Shown here: in pieces, positions 25,108 through 34,738 of the stretch | Numbering within the stretch: the first letter of the stretch is position 1 | How the letters are laid out: every line of letters starts with the position of its first letter | DNA from: Pseudomonas syringae | Lineage (GTDB): Bacteria; Pseudomonadota; Gammaproteobacteria; Pseudomonadales; Pseudomonadaceae | Assembly (NCBI RefSeq): GCF_021606685.1 | Contig: NZ_WKCB01000038.1 | Coordinates: 1-51,790, forward strand | Reading direction: 5' to 3' | Length of the DNA stretch: 51,790 nt | Position numbers and translations under genes: made by a program | Notes under the pieces: model-generated | Seen by the model: only the letters and a program-made list of their open reading frames with translations | The model's database searches: none | Told to the model about the DNA's origin: nothing

Positions 25108-26061
25108 ATGTCGGTACAGATCGCAGTCATTGATGATTGGCAGAATGTGGCCAGCGGCGTGGTGGATTGGTCGGCGCTGGAAGCCGTGGGCCAGGTGCAT
25201 TTCCTGCACGACTACCCGGCCGATACAGCGACCATGATTGAGCGGTTGAAGGGATTTGAGGTGATCTGCGTGATGCGCGAGCGCTCCACCTTCGACAAGG
25301 CGCTGCTGCAGGGCCTGCCCCGGCTCAAGCTGCTGGTCACCGGCGGCATGCGCAACGCCGCCATCGACATTCCCGCTGCCAAGACGTTGGGCATTCTGGT
25401 CTGCGGCACCGACAGCTATAAGCAGGCGGCGCCGGAGCTGACCTGGGCGTTGATCATGGCCAGCACCCGCAACCTGCTCGTCGAAGCCAACTCGCTACGC
25501 GCCGGCGGCTGGCAGGTTGGCCTGGGTGGCGACCTGTACGGCAAGACCCTGGGCATCCTCGGGCTGGGCAGCATCGGCCAGAAAGTCGCGCAGTTCGCCC
25601 AGGTGTTCGGCATGCGCGTGATCGCCTGGAGCGAAAACCTCACGCCCGAGCGTGCGGCGCAATCCGGGGTAACCTGGGTCAGCAAGCAAGCACTGTTCGA
25701 ACAGGCTGACATCCTGACCATCCACCTGGTGCTCAGTGACCGCAGCCGGGGCCTGGTCGACGCCGAGGCGCTCGGCTGGATGAAACCCACGGCACGCCTG
25801 GTGAACACCGCGCGCGGCCCGATTGTGGATGAACAGGCGCTGGTGCAGGCGCTGGAGAGCGGCCGACTGGCCGGGGCCGCGCTGGACGTGTATGCCCAAG
25901 AGCCACTACCGCCCGAACACCCGTTCCGCCGCCTGCCGAATGTGCTGGCCACCCCCCATGTGGGGTATGTGAGCGAGCAGAATTACCGGCAGTTTTACCA
26001 GCAGATGATCGAGAATATCCATGCCTGGGCCGACGAGGCGCCCATTCGCGTGCTTGGCTGA
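25108..26061 (+). CDS. D-2-hydroxyacid dehydrogenase family protein
   Basis: The 317-residue protein has the NAD-binding motif ILGLGSIGQKVAQFAQVFGMRVIAW and the catalytic Arg in LVNTARGPIVDEQ. The Glu is in DVYAQEPLP and the His in ATPHVGYV, so all catalytic residues of the family are present. The Asn-Ala-Ala loop VTGGMRNAAID binds the substrate carboxylate. Likely substrates are 2-ketoacids such as glyoxylate, hydroxypyruvate or phosphoglycerate; the sequence does not distinguish them. It follows the hydrolase by 26 bases with a GAGG ribosome site. Confidence 0.92.
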   Translation: MSVQIAVIDDWQNVASGVVDWSALEAVGQVHFLHDYPADTATMIERLKGFEVICVMRERSTFDKALLQGLPRLKLLVTGGMRNAAIDIPAAKTLGILVCGTDSYKQAAPELTWALIMASTRNLLVEANSLRAGGWQVGLGGDLYGKTLGILGLGSIGQKVAQFAQVFGMRVIAWSENLTPERAAQSGVTWVSKQALFEQADILTIHLVLSDRSRGLVDAEALGWMKPTARLVNTARGPIVDEQALVQALESGRLAGAALDVYAQEPLPPEHPFRRLPNVLATPHVGYVSEQNYRQFYQQMIENIHAWADEAPIRVLG

Positions 26062-26554
26062 TGCACCATTAAAGGGCGCCCGCACCCTTCTGGCGAGCGG
26101 GCTGGCCCGCATTGGGCTACGCAGCAACCCTGAATAAGGGCTACTACACGGTCAAACAGAAGCTGTCTCCCTCGCCACACCCCTTCCGCCGATTCGCAGG
26201 GATCGCTGCACATTCAAACCGTGAATATCGTTACAAGTTTTTTGTCCTACAAAAAAACCTCAGAAACCCTACAGGCTCTAGGATCTGTCCTAGACTGATG
26301 ACCGATGGGTCCGTTCCAAAACAAAAACCCCGCAAAAAATCGAAACTTTCGAACTCTGCCATAGGTCAGGTTTAGGGTAAGACGTACATGAGTGGTTATC
26401 CCCCGCATGCCCGTCCATCCAATCAATTTCAGCTTACCGTGCAACTGGCATAAGCCTTGCCAGATCTGTACAGCGCTTGTGCGCGTGGCCGCAGGATGCG
26501 GTCAACGGAGCTAGTGGCAGCGGGCCATTAGCCGACCAACACGTGGAGAGAACT
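26062..26554. other. Intergenic promoter region of the glucan/trehalose operon
   Basis: About 490 bases contain no gene. After the dehydrogenase stop a GCCCGC...GCGGGC stem near 26081-26105 may end that transcript. A short palindrome CTAGGA-TCTG-TCCTAG and an RpoS-like -10 (CTAGACT, 26290-26296) lie in the middle. A sigma54-like -24/-12 element is at 26445-26461. The segment 26230-26345 is unusually A-rich. Confidence 0.5.
26445..26461 (+). promoter_or_regulatory. Candidate sigma54 (-24/-12) promoter of glgA
   Basis: CTGGCATAAGCCTTGCC has GG and GC separated by exactly 10 bases and closely follows YTGGCACG-N4-TTGCW. The predicted start is 80-90 bases before the glgA ATG. The same bases form an inverted repeat (CTGGCA-N7-TGCCAG), so an operator is an alternative. 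Confidence 0.5.
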
Positions 26555-28108
26555 ATGATCAGTGCCGCTGCAAGTATTCAGGGAGAGCGTGTTAGTCAGC
26601 CAGTTGGCGGGTCGACCTCGTTGGTTGACCTCAACACGGTGCGGCCGGTGTCCAGTCATAATCCAAATCGTAAGAAAGTCCTGTTTGTGACGTCCGAATT
26701 CGCCGACCTGGTGAAAACCGGCGGCCTGGGTGACGTGTCTGCCGCCCTGCCCCGCGCCATGGCGCATTTGCATGATGTACGCGTGCTGATCCCCGGCTAC
26801 CCGCAGGTGATGGACAGTGACAACCCGATCCATATTATTGGTGAGCTGGGCGGCCACGCTGCGCTGCCGCCGTGCAAGATCGGGCGCATGGACCTCAAGG
26901 ACGGCCTGGTCATCTATGTACTGATCTGCCCCGAGCTGTACGAGCGCGAAGGCACACCCTACGGCGCCAACAACGGTCGCGACTGGCCCGATAACCACAT
27001 TCGCTTCGCCCGCCTGGGTTTGGCCGCCGCCGACATGGCCGCCAACCTCGCGCAGATCCATTGGTGCCCGGACCTGGTGCACGCCCACGACTGGCCCGCC
27101 GGCCTCGCCCCTGCCTATATGCACTGGCGTGGGTCACGCACCCCGACCCTGTTCACCATCCATAACCTGGCCTACCAGGGTGTGGTCAGTCTGGCCTCGA
27201 CGCCCGAGCTGGGTATCCCGCCGCATGCCCTGCAACAGGAAGGCATGGAGTTCTACGGCAAGATGTCGTTCCTCAAGGCCGGCATGGCGTATTCCAGCCA
27301 TATCACCACCGTGAGCGCCACTTACGCCCAGGAAATCACCACCCCGGAATTCGGTTGCGGCCTTGATGGCTTTTTGGCCAGCAAGACCCAGCAAGGTTTG
27401 CTCAGCGGCATCCCCAACGGCATTGAAGACAGCTGGGAAACCTCCACGGACCCGCACTTGACGCACAACTTCAATATTGGTGACTGGGAAGGCAAAGCGG
27501 TCAATGCCGCACAGGTGCGCAACCTGTTTGGGCTGAACGACTCCACCGGCCCGCTGTTCGCCGTGGTATCGCGCCTGGTGTTCCAGAAAGGCCTGGACCT
27601 GACCGAAGCGGTCGCCAGTTTTATCGTCGAACAAGGTGGGCAGATCGCGATTATCGGTCGCGGTGAGCCCGAAGAAGAAAACGCCATGCGTGAATTGGCG
27701 CTGCGCTTCCCAGGCCAGATTGGCGTGCGCATTGGCTTCAACGAAACCGATGCGCGGCGCATGTTCGCCGGCAGCGACTTCCTGTTGATGCCGTCGCGCT
27801 ACGAGCCGTGCGGTCTGAGCCAGATGTACGCACAGCGCTTTGGTTCGCTGCCTGTTGCGCGCAACACCGGCGGCCTGGCGGACACCATCGAAAACGGCGT
27901 GACCGGCTTTTTGTTCAATGAATCCACGGTCGACAGCTACAAAGAAGCCTTGAACCGCGCGTTCAAGGTGTTCGCCTTCCCTGGCCTGCTCAACGCCATG
28001 CGCTGCCGCGCGATGACGCAGCCGTTCAACTGGAGCCAGGCGGTAGAACCCTACGCCGAACTGTATGAGCAACTGGTGGCTAAAGCACTGGGGAAATCCG
28101 CTAAATAA
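26555..28108 (+). CDS. glgA: Glycogen synthase GlgA (GT5)
   Basis: The 517-residue protein starts at ATG 26555 (MISAAASIQGERVSQ) with GGAGAG upstream. A polar extension of about 45 residues precedes the catalytic fold. The ADP-glucose-binding loop KTGGLGDVSAALPRAM is at residues 52-67. HAHDWPAGLAPAYM and TIHNLAYQGVV follow. The C-terminal domain has VVSRLVFQKGLDL and the nucleotide/acid motif PSRYEPCGLSQMYAQRFGSLPVARNTGGL. The enzyme elongates alpha-1,4-glucan from ADP-glucose in the cytoplasm. It is the first gene of the operon with treZ, malQ and treY. No glgC or glgB is in the window. Confidence 0.95.
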   Translation: MISAAASIQGERVSQPVGGSTSLVDLNTVRPVSSHNPNRKKVLFVTSEFADLVKTGGLGDVSAALPRAMAHLHDVRVLIPGYPQVMDSDNPIHIIGELGGHAALPPCKIGRMDLKDGLVIYVLICPELYEREGTPYGANNGRDWPDNHIRFARLGLAAADMAANLAQIHWCPDLVHAHDWPAGLAPAYMHWRGSRTPTLFTIHNLAYQGVVSLASTPELGIPPHALQQEGMEFYGKMSFLKAGMAYSSHITTVSATYAQEITTPEFGCGLDGFLASKTQQGLLSGIPNGIEDSWETSTDPHLTHNFNIGDWEGKAVNAAQVRNLFGLNDSTGPLFAVVSRLVFQKGLDLTEAVASFIVEQGGQIAIIGRGEPEEENAMRELALRFPGQIGVRIGFNETDARRMFAGSDFLLMPSRYEPCGLSQMYAQRFGSLPVARNTGGLADTIENGVTGFLFNESTVDSYKEALNRAFKVFAFPGLLNAMRCRAMTQPFNWSQAVEPYAELYEQLVAKALGKSAK

Positions 28109-28128
28109 TCAAAGGGAGGTCTTCATAG

Positions 28129-29886
28129 ATGCCGTTACGGACTTTGGAAACCTGGCCCCACGGCGCAATCATGCTGGACGCGCAACACACGCGTTTTGCC
28201 TTGTGGGCGCCAGACGCGTTTTATGTCAGCGTTGAATTGGAAGACGGAAAATCCATCGCCATGCTGCCGCAGGCCGATGGCTGGTTTGAAACAGAAGTGC
28301 AGTGCCGCGCAGGCACCCGCTACCGCTTTAATATCGATGGGGAAATGGATGTACCCGACCCCGCGTCCAGGGCCCAGGCCTCGGACGTGCACGGTTGGAG
28401 CCTGGTAGTCGACCCGCTTGGCTACCAGTGGCGCAACAGCAGTTGGCAAGGTCGCCCCTGGCATGAAGCAGTGATCTACGAACTGCATGTGGGCGCACTG
28501 GGGGGCTACGCCGGCGTCGAGAAACACCTGCCGCGCCTGGCCGAGCTGGGCGTCACCGCGATTGAGTTGATGCCCCTGGCGCAATTCCCCGGCGAGCGCA
28601 ACTGGGGCTATGACGGCGTACTGCCGTATGCGCCGCAGTCGTCCTACGGTACCCCCGAACAACTCAAGCACCTGATCGACAGTGCCCATGAGCACGGCTT
28701 GGCCGTGATCCTCGATGTGGTCTACAACCACTTTGGCCCCGATGGCAACTACCTGGGGCAGTACGCCGGCGGGTTCTTCCAGGAAGACGTGCATACCCCG
28801 TGGGGTGCCGGGATTGATTTCGCGCGCCGTGAAGTGCGCGACTTCTTCCTGGATAACGCGCTGATGTGGTTGCTCGAGTACCGCTTCGACGGCCTGCGCC
28901 TGGACGCCGTGCACGCCATCGATAACCCCGACTTTCTCTCTCAACTGGCCCACCGCGTGCGCCAGCAAGTAGACACCGGGCGGCACGTCTGGCTGGTGCT
29001 GGAAAACGAACTGAACCAGGCGAGCCTGCTCAAGCAGGATTTCGACGCGCAATGGAATGATGACTTCCATAACGTGTTGCACGTATTGCTGACCGGCGAA
29101 ACCGACGCCTACTACAGCGACTTCGCCCACGAGCCTACGGCCAAACTGGCCCGCTGCCTGAGCGAAGGGTTCATCTACCAGGGCCACACCACCCGCCATG
29201 GCCATACGCGCGGCGAGCCCAGTGGCGACCTGCCGCCGAGCGCCTTTGTTGCGTTCCTGCAGAACCACGACCAGATCGGCAACCGCGCGCTCGGCGAACG
29301 CCTGCACCAGCTTTGCCCGCCGCAAGCACTCAACGCCGCCACCGCCCTGTTGCTGTTGTCGCCGATGATCCCGCTGATGTTCATGGGCGATGAAAGCAAT
29401 GCCGATGAGCCCTTTTTGTTCTTCACCGACCACCACGGCGAACTGGCCGAGGCGGTCCGCGAAGGCCGACGCAACGAATTCGCGGACTTTGCCGCGTTCA
29501 AAGACCCTGAGCGCCGCGCACACATTCCCGACCCCAACGCCCCGGCGACCTACGCGCAATCGACGCCGTCCTTCGCCGAGAACTTACAGACCCAGCTCTA
29601 CCACCAGCTGCTAAGCCTGCGCCACCGCCACATCGTGCCGAACCTGCCCGGCAGCGTGGCACTCGGTGCGCACGTACTCGCCGACGGCGCCGTGACTGCT
29701 CGCTGGCGTCTTGGCGACGGCCGCGTGTTGCAGATCGACCTGAACCTGAGCACGGCAAGCCTGCCTTGCCCGACAGAGCGCCCAGCAGCCGCACACGTCC
29801 TGTACCAAACGCCTGCCGACCAAGGCGCTTCCCTGCCGCCACACAGCGCACGCGTCACCCTATCCCCTGTTGGAGAGCACCCTTGA
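28129..29886 (+). CDS. treZ: Malto-oligosyltrehalose trehalohydrolase TreZ
   Basis: The 585-residue GH13 enzyme begins behind an excellent AGGGAGG. An N-terminal CBM48/early-set domain (FALWAPDAFYVSVELEDG) precedes the barrel. The catalytic regions are VVYNHFGPDGNYL, YRFDGLRLDAVHAID (nucleophile Asp), LVLENELNQ (acid Glu) and FLQNHDQIGNRALG. TreZ hydrolyses the bond next to the terminal trehalosyl unit made by TreY, releasing free trehalose. The gene is 20 bases after glgA, and its stop overlaps the malQ start. Confidence 0.95.
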   Translation: MPLRTLETWPHGAIMLDAQHTRFALWAPDAFYVSVELEDGKSIAMLPQADGWFETEVQCRAGTRYRFNIDGEMDVPDPASRAQASDVHGWSLVVDPLGYQWRNSSWQGRPWHEAVIYELHVGALGGYAGVEKHLPRLAELGVTAIELMPLAQFPGERNWGYDGVLPYAPQSSYGTPEQLKHLIDSAHEHGLAVILDVVYNHFGPDGNYLGQYAGGFFQEDVHTPWGAGIDFARREVRDFFLDNALMWLLEYRFDGLRLDAVHAIDNPDFLSQLAHRVRQQVDTGRHVWLVLENELNQASLLKQDFDAQWNDDFHNVLHVLLTGETDAYYSDFAHEPTAKLARCLSEGFIYQGHTTRHGHTRGEPSGDLPPSAFVAFLQNHDQIGNRALGERLHQLCPPQALNAATALLLLSPMIPLMFMGDESNADEPFLFFTDHHGELAEAVREGRRNEFADFAAFKDPERRAHIPDPNAPATYAQSTPSFAENLQTQLYHQLLSLRHRHIVPNLPGSVALGAHVLADGAVTARWRLGDGRVLQIDLNLSTASLPCPTERPAAAHVLYQTPADQGASLPPHSARVTLSPVGEHP

Positions 29887-31967
29887 GCGAAGCGAACCTG
29901 GAAATCCTCGCCAGCCGCGCGGGCCTGGCCGTCGATTGGATCGACGCAAACGGCCGCCCGCAACGAGTGACAGCCGACGCCCTGCGCGCCGTCCTCAAAG
30001 GCCTGGGTCACCCGGCCGATACCGATGCCGAAATCGACGCCAGCCTGCTGGAGCTTGAGCAGGTGCAACACGACAAACACCTGCCACCCTTATTGACAGT
30101 CGACAGCGGCGATGGGCTCGACCTGGCGCGCTACTTCGAGCCCGACACCCTGTGCCGGGTCAACCTGGAAAATGGCGAAACCCTGGAGTTGCGCCTCGAC
30201 GGCGATGCGGTACTGCCCGGCGTGATCGCCCTCGGTTACCACCAGGTGCACATCAACGACCAGAGCTTCACCCTTGCCGTCGCACCGACCCACTGCTACA
30301 GCGTGGCCGAGGCCGTGGACAACCAACCGGCCCGCGCCTGGGGCCTGAGCGCCCAGCTGTATTCACTGCGCCGCCTGGGCGACGGTGGTTTCGGTGACAC
30401 CCTGGCCCTGGAGCACCTGGCACGCTCCGCCGCCGAACGCGGCGCCGATGCCCTGGCAATCAGCCCGATGCACGCGATGTTCAGTGCCGACACGGGGCGC
30501 TATAGCCCGTATTCGCCGTCCAGCCGCTTGTTTCTCAACAGCTTGTACGCCTCACCGGGTTGCATTCTCGGCGAGCGTGAAGTGCGCAATGCCATCGAGG
30601 CCCTGGGCCTTGAGGAGGAGCTGCACACTCTGGAACAACACGACCTGATCGACTGGCCCGCCGCCGCCAAGGCCAAGCAACGCCTGCTGCGCGCGCTGTA
30701 TGAAGACTTCCGCCACGGCCACCACCCGCAACACGCCGACTTCCTGAGTTTCCGCCAGGCTGGCGGCGAGGCCCTCGAAAACCATTGCCGCTTCGAGGCC
30801 GTGCAGGCCCAGCGTGCGGCTGCCGGTGAAGACCTCGACTGGCGGCATTGGCCGCAGGAATGGCGTTCGCCGCAAAGCCCGGCGCTGGTGCAGTTCGCCG
30901 AGCAAAACCGTGATGAAATCGGCTACTTCGCCTTCGCCCAATGGCTGATCGCCCGCTGCCTGGAACGCGCACAACAGGCGGCACGCGGCAGCGGCATGGG
31001 CGTCGGCCTGATCGCCGACCTCGCCGTGGGCGCCGACGGCGGTGGCAGCCAGGCCTGGAGCCGCCAGGACGAGCTGCTCGCCGACCTTACCGTGGGCGCA
31101 CCACCCGACATTCTCAACCGTGCCGGCCAGGGCTGGGGTATTTCCGCGTTTTCCCCCGAAGGCCTCAAGCGCAACGGCTTTCGCGCTTTTATCGAAATGC
31201 TGCGCGCCAACTTCGCCCATGCCGGCGGCCTGCGTATCGACCATGTGATGGGGCTGCAACGCCTGTGGGTGATCCCCATGGACGCCTCCCCAAAAGAAGG
31301 CGCCTACCTGTATTACCCGGTGGATGACCTGCTGCGTCTGTTGGCCCTCGAATCCCATCGCCACCAGGCCATCGTTCTCGGTGAAGACCTCGGTACCGTG
31401 CCCGATGGCCTGCGCGAAAAGCTCAGCAGCCGTTCGATTCTCGGCATGCGCGTGCTGTTGTTCGAACAAGACCACGAAGGCCGGTTCCGACCGATCCTCG
31501 ACTGGCCGGACAACGCCCTGGCGACCACCACGACCCACGATCTGCCAACCCTCAACGGTTGGTGGCACAGCCGCGATATCGACTGGAATATCCAGCTCGG
31601 CCTGATCGACGCACCCACCGTGGAGCAATGGAGCGAACACCGTCTGCGCGAACGCCAGGCCCTGCGTCAGGCCTTGAGCCAGGACCCGCAAAACTTCGTC
31701 GATGAGATCCGCAATGAAACCGACCACATGATCGACGCCAGCGTGCGTTACCTCGGCCACACCCGTGCGCCGCTGGTGCTGCTGCCGTTGGAAGATGCAC
31801 TGGGCGCCGAGGAACAACCCAACCTGCCCGGCACCACCGACACCCACCCTAACTGGCGTCGCCGCCTGCCGGGCGACGCCGCGAGCCTGCTCGACAACGC
31901 CGGCGCCGCCCGCCGCCTCGAACTGCTGGCCGTCGCGCGCAACCAAGCCTATGAGCGTGACCGATGA
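29883..31967 (+). CDS. malQ: 4-alpha-glucanotransferase MalQ (amylomaltase, GH77)
   Basis: The likely start is TTG at 29883, overlapping the treZ stop (TTGA), with GGAG nine bases upstream and the sequence LSEANLEILASRAGLAVDW. This gives 694 residues. An ATG at 29766 would extend far into treZ and is rejected. GH77 landmarks are WGLSAQLYSLRRLGDGGFGD, YSPYSPSSRLFLN, the nucleophile in GGLRIDHVMGLQRLWVIP, the acid in VLGEDLGTVPDGL, and TTTHDLPTLNGWW. The enzyme transfers maltodextrin segments, supplying chains for TreY. The stop overlaps the treY start (ATGA). Confidence 0.93.
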   Translation: MSEANLEILASRAGLAVDWIDANGRPQRVTADALRAVLKGLGHPADTDAEIDASLLELEQVQHDKHLPPLLTVDSGDGLDLARYFEPDTLCRVNLENGETLELRLDGDAVLPGVIALGYHQVHINDQSFTLAVAPTHCYSVAEAVDNQPARAWGLSAQLYSLRRLGDGGFGDTLALEHLARSAAERGADALAISPMHAMFSADTGRYSPYSPSSRLFLNSLYASPGCILGEREVRNAIEALGLEEELHTLEQHDLIDWPAAAKAKQRLLRALYEDFRHGHHPQHADFLSFRQAGGEALENHCRFEAVQAQRAAAGEDLDWRHWPQEWRSPQSPALVQFAEQNRDEIGYFAFAQWLIARCLERAQQAARGSGMGVGLIADLAVGADGGGSQAWSRQDELLADLTVGAPPDILNRAGQGWGISAFSPEGLKRNGFRAFIEMLRANFAHAGGLRIDHVMGLQRLWVIPMDASPKEGAYLYYPVDDLLRLLALESHRHQAIVLGEDLGTVPDGLREKLSSRSILGMRVLLFEQDHEGRFRPILDWPDNALATTTTHDLPTLNGWWHSRDIDWNIQLGLIDAPTVEQWSEHRLRERQALRQALSQDPQNFVDEIRNETDHMIDASVRYLGHTRAPLVLLPLEDALGAEEQPNLPGTTDTHPNWRRRLPGDAASLLDNAGAARRLELLAVARNQAYERDR

Positions 31968-34714
31968 AAGCACTGCCTCTGCGCGCTACCCAGCGCCTGC
32001 AATTCCATAAAGGTTTTACCCTCGATGATGCGGTGCCGCTGGTGCCGTATTTCGCCCAACTGGGCATCAGCCATCTCTACGCCTCGCCGCTGCTCAGCGC
32101 CCGCGCGGGCTCGATGCACGGCTACGACGTGGTCGACCCGACCCGCGTCAATCCTGAACTGGGCGGTGAAGCGGCGTTGCGGCGCCTGGTCGCGGCGTTG
32201 CGCGAGCACGATATGGGGCTGATCCTCGATATCGTCTCCAACCACATGGCCGTCGGCGGCGCGGACAACCCCTGGTGGCTGGACTTGCTGGAATGGGGGC
32301 GCCTGAGCCCCTACAGCGAGTTCTTCGATATCCAGTGGCATTCGCCCGATCCGTTGCTAAAGGGCCAATTGTTGATGCCGTTTCTGGGCAGCGACTACGG
32401 CGAAACCCTGCAGACCGGCACCCTGACCCTGCACTTTGACGCCAGCCACGGCACGTTTTACGTCGAGCATTACGAACACCGGTTCCCGATCTGCCCACGC
32501 GATTACGCCGCGATCCTGGGCGACGATGAACACCTCAAGCCGCTGGCTGATCGCTTCAGCGCCCTGGCCTATCAAGACGATGCCTACGCAGAAGCGGCCT
32601 GGCTCAAACACGCACTGAGCGAGCGCGCCACCGAAGTGCTGCCGGCCATTGAACAGCGCCTGGCCGTGTTCGATGGGCGCCAGCCTGAAGGTTTCAAACG
32701 CCTGCACCAGTTGCTCGAGCAGCAGGCGTACCGCCTGGCGAGCTGGCGCACGGCAGCGGACGATATCAACTGGCGGCGCTTCTTTGATGTCAACGAACTC
32801 GGCGGCCTGCGCGTCGAACGCAGCGCTGTGTTCGAAGCCACCCACGGCAAGATTTTCGAACTGATCAGTGAAGGCCTGGTGGATGGCCTGCGTATCGACC
32901 ACATCGACGGCCTCGCCGACCCTCGCGGCTACTGCCGCAAGCTGCGGCGTCGGGTCGATGCGTTGGCACCGGACCGGCATCTGCCGATCTTTGTCGAAAA
33001 GATCCTCGGCGAAGGCGAAACCCTGCGCGACGACTGGCAAGTGGACGGCACCACCGGCTACGAATTCATGAACCAGCTGTCGCTGCTGCAACATCGCCCG
33101 GACGGTTTTGAGCCCCTGGCGGCGTTATGGACGCAACACAGTGAACGGCCTTCAGCCTTTATCGAAGAAGCTCGCCTGGCGCGTCAGCAAATCCTCAACG
33201 GCTCATTGGGCGGCGACTTTGAAAGCGTGGCCCAGGCGCTGCTGCAAGTGGCCCGCGATGACGTGATGACCCGCGACCTGACCCTGGGCGCCATCCGCCG
33301 TGCCTTGCAGGAACTGATCGTGCACTTCCCGGTGTATCGCACCTATATCAGCGCGCGGGGCCGCAGCGCGGCCGACGACAAACTGTTCCAACAGGCCCTG
33401 GAAGGTGCGCGAACCACCTTGAGCGAAGGCGACTGGCCGGTGCTCGAGCACTTGGACAACTGGCTCGGTGGCCAACCCTGGCGCAACCGCCCGGTGGGCC
33501 GCGAGCGCAAGATCCTCAAGCACGCCTGTGTGCGCTTCCAGCAATTGACCTCGCCCGCCGCTGCCAAGGCGGTGGAAGACACCGCGTTCTATCGCTCGGC
33601 GGTGCTGCTGTCGCGCAACGATGTGGGCTTCAGCACCGAGCAGTTCAGCGCGCCGTTGGCTGAGTTTCACCGGCTCAATCAACAGCGTTTGCAGGCGTTC
33701 CCGGATAACTTGCTGGCCACCGCCACCCACGACCATAAACGCGGCGAAGACAGCCGCGCCCGCCTCGCGGTGCTCAGTGAGTGCGCGCCCTGGTACGTCG
33801 AACAGGTGCAAGAGTGGCGCCGCCTGGCTGCGCCGTTGCGCAGCGATGCCAACGCGCCGTCGGCCGGTGACGAGCTGATCCTCTACCAAGTGCTGCTGGG
33901 CAGTTGGCCGCTGGACCAGGGTGATGCGTTCGAGGGCTATCAACAACGGCTCTGGCAATGGCAGCAAAAGGCCCTGCGCGAAGCCAAGTTGCAAAGCAGC
34001 TGGAGCGCGCCCAACGAAGCCTACGAGCAAGGCGTCGAAGCGTTTCTTTCGCGCCTGTTGCTCAGTGACGCGGGTGAGCCGCTACGCAGCGCTATCGGCC
34101 GCGCCGCCCAGGCCATCGCCCCCGCCGGCGCCATCAATGGGCTGGCGCAAACCTTGCTTCGCATGACGGTGCCGGGTGTGCCGGACCTGTACCAGGGTGC
34201 GGAGTTCTGGGATTTCAGCCTGGTGGACCCGGACAACCGGCGCCCGGTGGACTTCAACGCCCGGCAACAGGCGTTGGACACCCCGCCGGACATCGGCGAA
34301 CTGCTGTTCAACTGGCGTGACGGGCGTATCAAGCAGGCGTTGATTGCCCAGGTGCTGGCCTTGCGCAAGGCCCATCCTGAGCTGCTGCGCAGCGGCACCT
34401 ACACGCCGCTGGAAGTGGTCGGCCAACACGCCGAGCGGGTGCTCGCGTTCTGCCGCGAACACCACGGCAAACGCTTGCTGGTGGTGGTACCACGCTGGTC
34501 CCATGACCTGCTTGAAAACGGGGTGTACCCCCAGATCAATGCGCAGGTTTGGGGCGATACCCGGCTGAAATTACCGTTCGCCGCGCCAAGCGAAAACTGG
34601 AAGGGACTTTTTCATACGGGTGCAGTCACACCAAACAAGGAGCTGTTGATCAGCGCTGCCCTGGGGGATTTCCCGGTCAATGTCTTTATCAATCCTGATG
34701 ATCAAGAAAGCTGA
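31964..34714 (+). CDS. treY: Malto-oligosyltrehalose synthase TreY
   Basis: The 916-residue GH13 enzyme starts MKALPLRATQRLQFHKGFTL, with ATG overlapping the malQ stop. Conserved sites are ASPLLSARAGSMHGYDVVDP, LDIVSNHMAVGG, the nucleophile in GLRIDHIDGLADPRGY, the acid in FVEKILGEGE, and TATHDHKRGEDSRARLAVLSE. The C-terminus has the VPGVPDLYQGAEFWDFSLVDPDNRRPVDF block. TreY turns the reducing-end glucose of a maltodextrin into an alpha-1,1 link, after which TreZ releases trehalose. Trehalose serves in osmotic and desiccation tolerance. Confidence 0.95.
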   Translation: MKALPLRATQRLQFHKGFTLDDAVPLVPYFAQLGISHLYASPLLSARAGSMHGYDVVDPTRVNPELGGEAALRRLVAALREHDMGLILDIVSNHMAVGGADNPWWLDLLEWGRLSPYSEFFDIQWHSPDPLLKGQLLMPFLGSDYGETLQTGTLTLHFDASHGTFYVEHYEHRFPICPRDYAAILGDDEHLKPLADRFSALAYQDDAYAEAAWLKHALSERATEVLPAIEQRLAVFDGRQPEGFKRLHQLLEQQAYRLASWRTAADDINWRRFFDVNELGGLRVERSAVFEATHGKIFELISEGLVDGLRIDHIDGLADPRGYCRKLRRRVDALAPDRHLPIFVEKILGEGETLRDDWQVDGTTGYEFMNQLSLLQHRPDGFEPLAALWTQHSERPSAFIEEARLARQQILNGSLGGDFESVAQALLQVARDDVMTRDLTLGAIRRALQELIVHFPVYRTYISARGRSAADDKLFQQALEGARTTLSEGDWPVLEHLDNWLGGQPWRNRPVGRERKILKHACVRFQQLTSPAAAKAVEDTAFYRSAVLLSRNDVGFSTEQFSAPLAEFHRLNQQRLQAFPDNLLATATHDHKRGEDSRARLAVLSECAPWYVEQVQEWRRLAAPLRSDANAPSAGDELILYQVLLGSWPLDQGDAFEGYQQRLWQWQQKALREAKLQSSWSAPNEAYEQGVEAFLSRLLLSDAGEPLRSAIGRAAQAIAPAGAINGLAQTLLRMTVPGVPDLYQGAEFWDFSLVDPDNRRPVDFNARQQALDTPPDIGELLFNWRDGRIKQALIAQVLALRKAHPELLRSGTYTPLEVVGQHAERVLAFCREHHGKRLLVVVPRWSHDLLENGVYPQINAQVWGDTRLKLPFAAPSENWKGLFHTGAVTPNKELLISAALGDFPVNVFINPDDQES

Positions 34715-34738
34715 ACATTTTCTGTGAGGAGCATTGCG

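Noticed and set aside
26290..26296. RpoS-type -10 (CTAGACT) upstream of glgA
   Set aside because: Seven bases carry little information, and no matching upstream element or start site can be confirmed from sequence alone.
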